From Pseudomonas hunanensis (GTDB lineage Bacteria; Pseudomonadota; Gammaproteobacteria; Pseudomonadales; Pseudomonadaceae), in assembly GCF_013393325.1 (NCBI RefSeq), contig NZ_QJRC01000074.1, positions 1 to 64,000 on the forward strand: a DNA stretch of 64,000 nt, in the 5' to 3' direction. The notes below the pieces were generated by a model that worked only from the letters and a program-made list of their open reading frames with translations, made no database searches and was not told where the DNA came from. A program made the position numbers and the translations under genes. Of this stretch, positions 62,435 through 64,000 are shown one piece after another (positions within the stretch are counted from its first letter, which is position 1; each line of letters starts with the position of its first letter).

Positions 62435-64000
62435 TCAGCGGTTGAACCGCTCCGCCAGGCTATGCAGGTACTCCGCCATGCGCTCCAGGTCCTGGCTGAT
62501 CTGCGCGCCCTGCCTGGCCTGCCCGGCACTCTGGTCACACAGTTGGGCAATTCTCACGATCTGCTGGTTGATGTCCTCGGCCACATGGCTTTGCTGCTCC
62601 GATGCCGTCGCCATCTGCTGGCTCATGCCGGTGATGCGACTGACCGCCTGGGCAATCCCGCTCAGCGCCGCCTGCACCGCCTCGACACTGTGCACGCTGT
62701 CCCGAGAGATCTGCTCGCCCCGGCTGGCCGTGCTCACTGCCCGCTCTGCCCCGGCCCGCAAGGAGGCGATAATGTGGTGAATCTCGTCGGTCGAAGCGCG
62801 GGTGCGCTGGGCCAGCGAACGCACTTCATCAGCCACCACGGCAAACCCGCGCCCCTGTTCGCCGGCACGCGCCGCTTCAATGGCGGCATTAAGCGCCAGC
62901 AGGTTGGTCTGCTCGGCAATCGAGGTGATCACGTCGACCACGCTGCCTATCGACTGGGTTTGCTCTGCCAGGGCATTCACTGCCTGGCCAATGTCATTGA
63001 CCGCATCGCTCATGCTACCCATGGCCTTCAGGCTCTGCAGCGCCAGCTCGCTACCCTGCTGCGCCAATTGGTCGGCATCACCCGCCGCATGCGCCGTGCT
63101 CTGCACGTTGTGGGTAACCTGCTGGATGGTGGCCGCCATTTGCGCAATGGCCGTGGCCGACTGATCGGTTTCGCTGCGCTGGCGGTCGAGCATCTGCGCC
63201 TGGGCATCGGACAGATCGGAAGATTGCGCCGCCCGCGACTTCACCCCGACCCCGGCATCCACAAGCCGGGTGAGGGCCGTTTGCAGGCGTGCTTCCTCGC
63301 TGATGATGGCCAGGTCAAGCTGGCCTTGCAGGCCTGGATTGTCGCTGTAGGTCAACGCCACCAACGGGCTGGTAAAGGCCTTGGGGTGCTCAGCCAGCGT
63401 GCGGCGGATGACCTGGTTCTGCCGGTGCTCGATCAGGTACCAGGCCAGCAGCAAGCTGGCCATCAGTACACCAAGCGCCGCATAGGGCGGTAGCCATAGG
63501 TAACCCGCCGCCGACACCAGGCCTGCGCCGATCAGTGGCCAGCCATGGCCCAGACCGTACCCCAGGCGAGCCGCCCACGGCACCGGCCCGCGCCCATCGC
63601 GCAAGCGAGCGTACAGCGCTTCGGCACGGCGAATCTGGTCCCTTGTGGGCACCGAGCGTACTGACTCGTAGCCACTGATGCGGCCTTGTTCGTAAATCGC
63701 CGTGACGTAGGCGCTGACCCAGTAGTAATCGCCATTCTTCGCCCGGTTCTTGACCACCCCCATCCACGGCTTGCCCTGCTTGATCGTCTCCCACATATGG
63801 TCGAACACCGCCGGCGGCATATCTGGGTGGCGTACCAGGTTGTGCGGTTGGCCGACCAGCTCGTCGTAGGTAAAACCGCTGATCGCCACAAAGGCGTCAT
63901 TGCAGTAGGTGATGCGGCTGTTGAGGTCCGTGGTGGAAATCAGGCGTTGATCGCTGGAGAAGGTTCTTTCGTGCTCAGTGACGGGCAAATTCATGCGCAT
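62435..64000 (-). CDS. aer2: PAS-containing methyl-accepting chemotaxis protein, Aer2-like (start at window edge)
   Basis: A 521-residue energy-taxis receptor. An N-terminal PAS domain (about 15-120; [20 protein letters not shown] and [20 protein letters not shown]) probably binds FAD, as in Aer. Two hydrophobic segments (about 153-190) form a membrane anchor without a periplasmic domain. The signalling domain holds [20 protein letters not shown] and [20 protein letters not shown], the invariant hairpin tip. The ATG at 64000 is the last base of the window, so a longer N-terminus cannot be ruled out; [10 protein letters not shown] at 63994 is an alternative. It senses redox or energy state and signals to CheA. 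Confidence 0.88.
   Translation of the reverse strand: MRMNLPVTEHERTFSSDQRLISTTDLNSRITYCNDAFVAISGFTYDELVGQPHNLVRHPDMPPAVFDHMWETIKQGKPWMGVVKNRAKNGDYYWVSAYVTAIYEQGRISGYESVRSVPTRDQIRRAEALYARLRDGRGPVPWAARLGYGLGHGWPLIGAGLVSAAGYLWLPPYAALGVLMASLLLAWYLIEHRQNQVIRRTLAEHPKAFTSPLVALTYSDNPGLQGQLDLAIISEEARLQTALTRLVDAGVGVKSRAAQSSDLSDAQAQMLDRQRSETDQSATAIAQMAATIQQVTHNVQSTAHAAGDADQLAQQGSELALQSLKAMGSMSDAVNDIGQAVNALAEQTQSIGSVVDVITSIAEQTNLLALNAAIEAARAGEQGRGFAVVADEVRSLAQRTRASTDEIHHIIASLRAGAERAVSTASRGEQISRDSVHSVEAVQAALSGIAQAVSRITGMSQQMATASEQQSHVAEDINQQIVRIAQLCDQSAGQARQGAQISQDLERMAEYLHSLAERFNR

Overview
The window is a stretch of core chromosome from a fluorescent pseudomonad, most likely of the Pseudomonas putida group. 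The evidence is the gene content and order: alaS-lysC-rsmA-tRNA cluster, aruCFGDB-type arginine succinyltransferase operon beside an aot-type ABC transporter and an AraC-type ArgR, phhR/phhAB, amrZ, a LapE/AggA-type outer-membrane channel next to an Aer2-type receptor, and paired REP elements of the P. putida kind. The DNA is uniformly GC-rich. I found no insertion sequence, prophage, CRISPR array, toxin-antitoxin pair or integrase.

Layout. 1-3.9 kb: the 3' part of an lhpC-like deaminase gene, a decayed LysR relic, azlCD and an amino-acid permease, ending at a tRNA-Arg(CCT) gene. 4.1-7.0 kb: orphan phnN, the regulator amrZ, and mgtE. 7.3-12.5 kb: tRNA-Ser(GCT) plus four tandem tRNA-Arg(ACG), rsmA, lysC and alaS, all on the minus strand. 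12.8-24.9 kb: arginine catabolism and uptake on the minus strand (aotJQMP-argR, then aruC-aruF-aruG-astD-astB-small gene-astE). 25.4-38.3 kb: acsA, a small secreted DUF2790 protein, aromatic amino-acid catabolism (phhR divergent from phhAB), an MFS transporter, a large FAD/Fe-S dehydrogenase with a divergent LysR regulator, and aroP2. 39-44.4 kb: rluB, scpB, scpA, yciO and an RNase AM-type PHP phosphatase on the minus strand, then yciB and yciI on the plus strand. 44.5-47.1 kb: a Cpx-like two-component system with a Spy/CpxP-like periplasmic gene between regulator and kinase. 47.2-64 kb: nitroreductase, trkH, two AraC regulators, DUF962 protein, LpxH-like phosphoesterase, EamA transporter, SelT/W/H protein, the type Vd autotransporter plpD, marR, recQ, yecA-like, ybaN, lapE, a DTW-domain tRNA modification gene and an Aer2-type receptor.

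How the parts fit. The aot and aru genes form one regulon: AotJQMP import arginine or ornithine, ArgR senses and activates, and the Aru/Ast enzymes convert arginine to glutamate and succinate. Sequences fitting the ArgR half-site (TGTCGC-N8-AA) lie upstream of both aotJ and aruC. phhA, phhB, phhR and aroP2 form the phenylalanine/tyrosine branch, again with boxes upstream of phhA and far upstream of aroP2. The Cpx-like cluster has a textbook CpxR-type direct repeat in front of its periplasmic gene.

I did not find a clearly new multi-gene system. The most promising points are small: an uncharacterised His-rich-tailed protein embedded in the aru operon, an internal start in lysC, a long perfect dyad abutting a PhhR-like box upstream of aroP2, an rsmA 3' hairpin that may double as an UP element for the tRNA operon, intercistronic hairpins inside aot and the Cpx-like cluster, and a possible 42-residue protein downstream of phhB.
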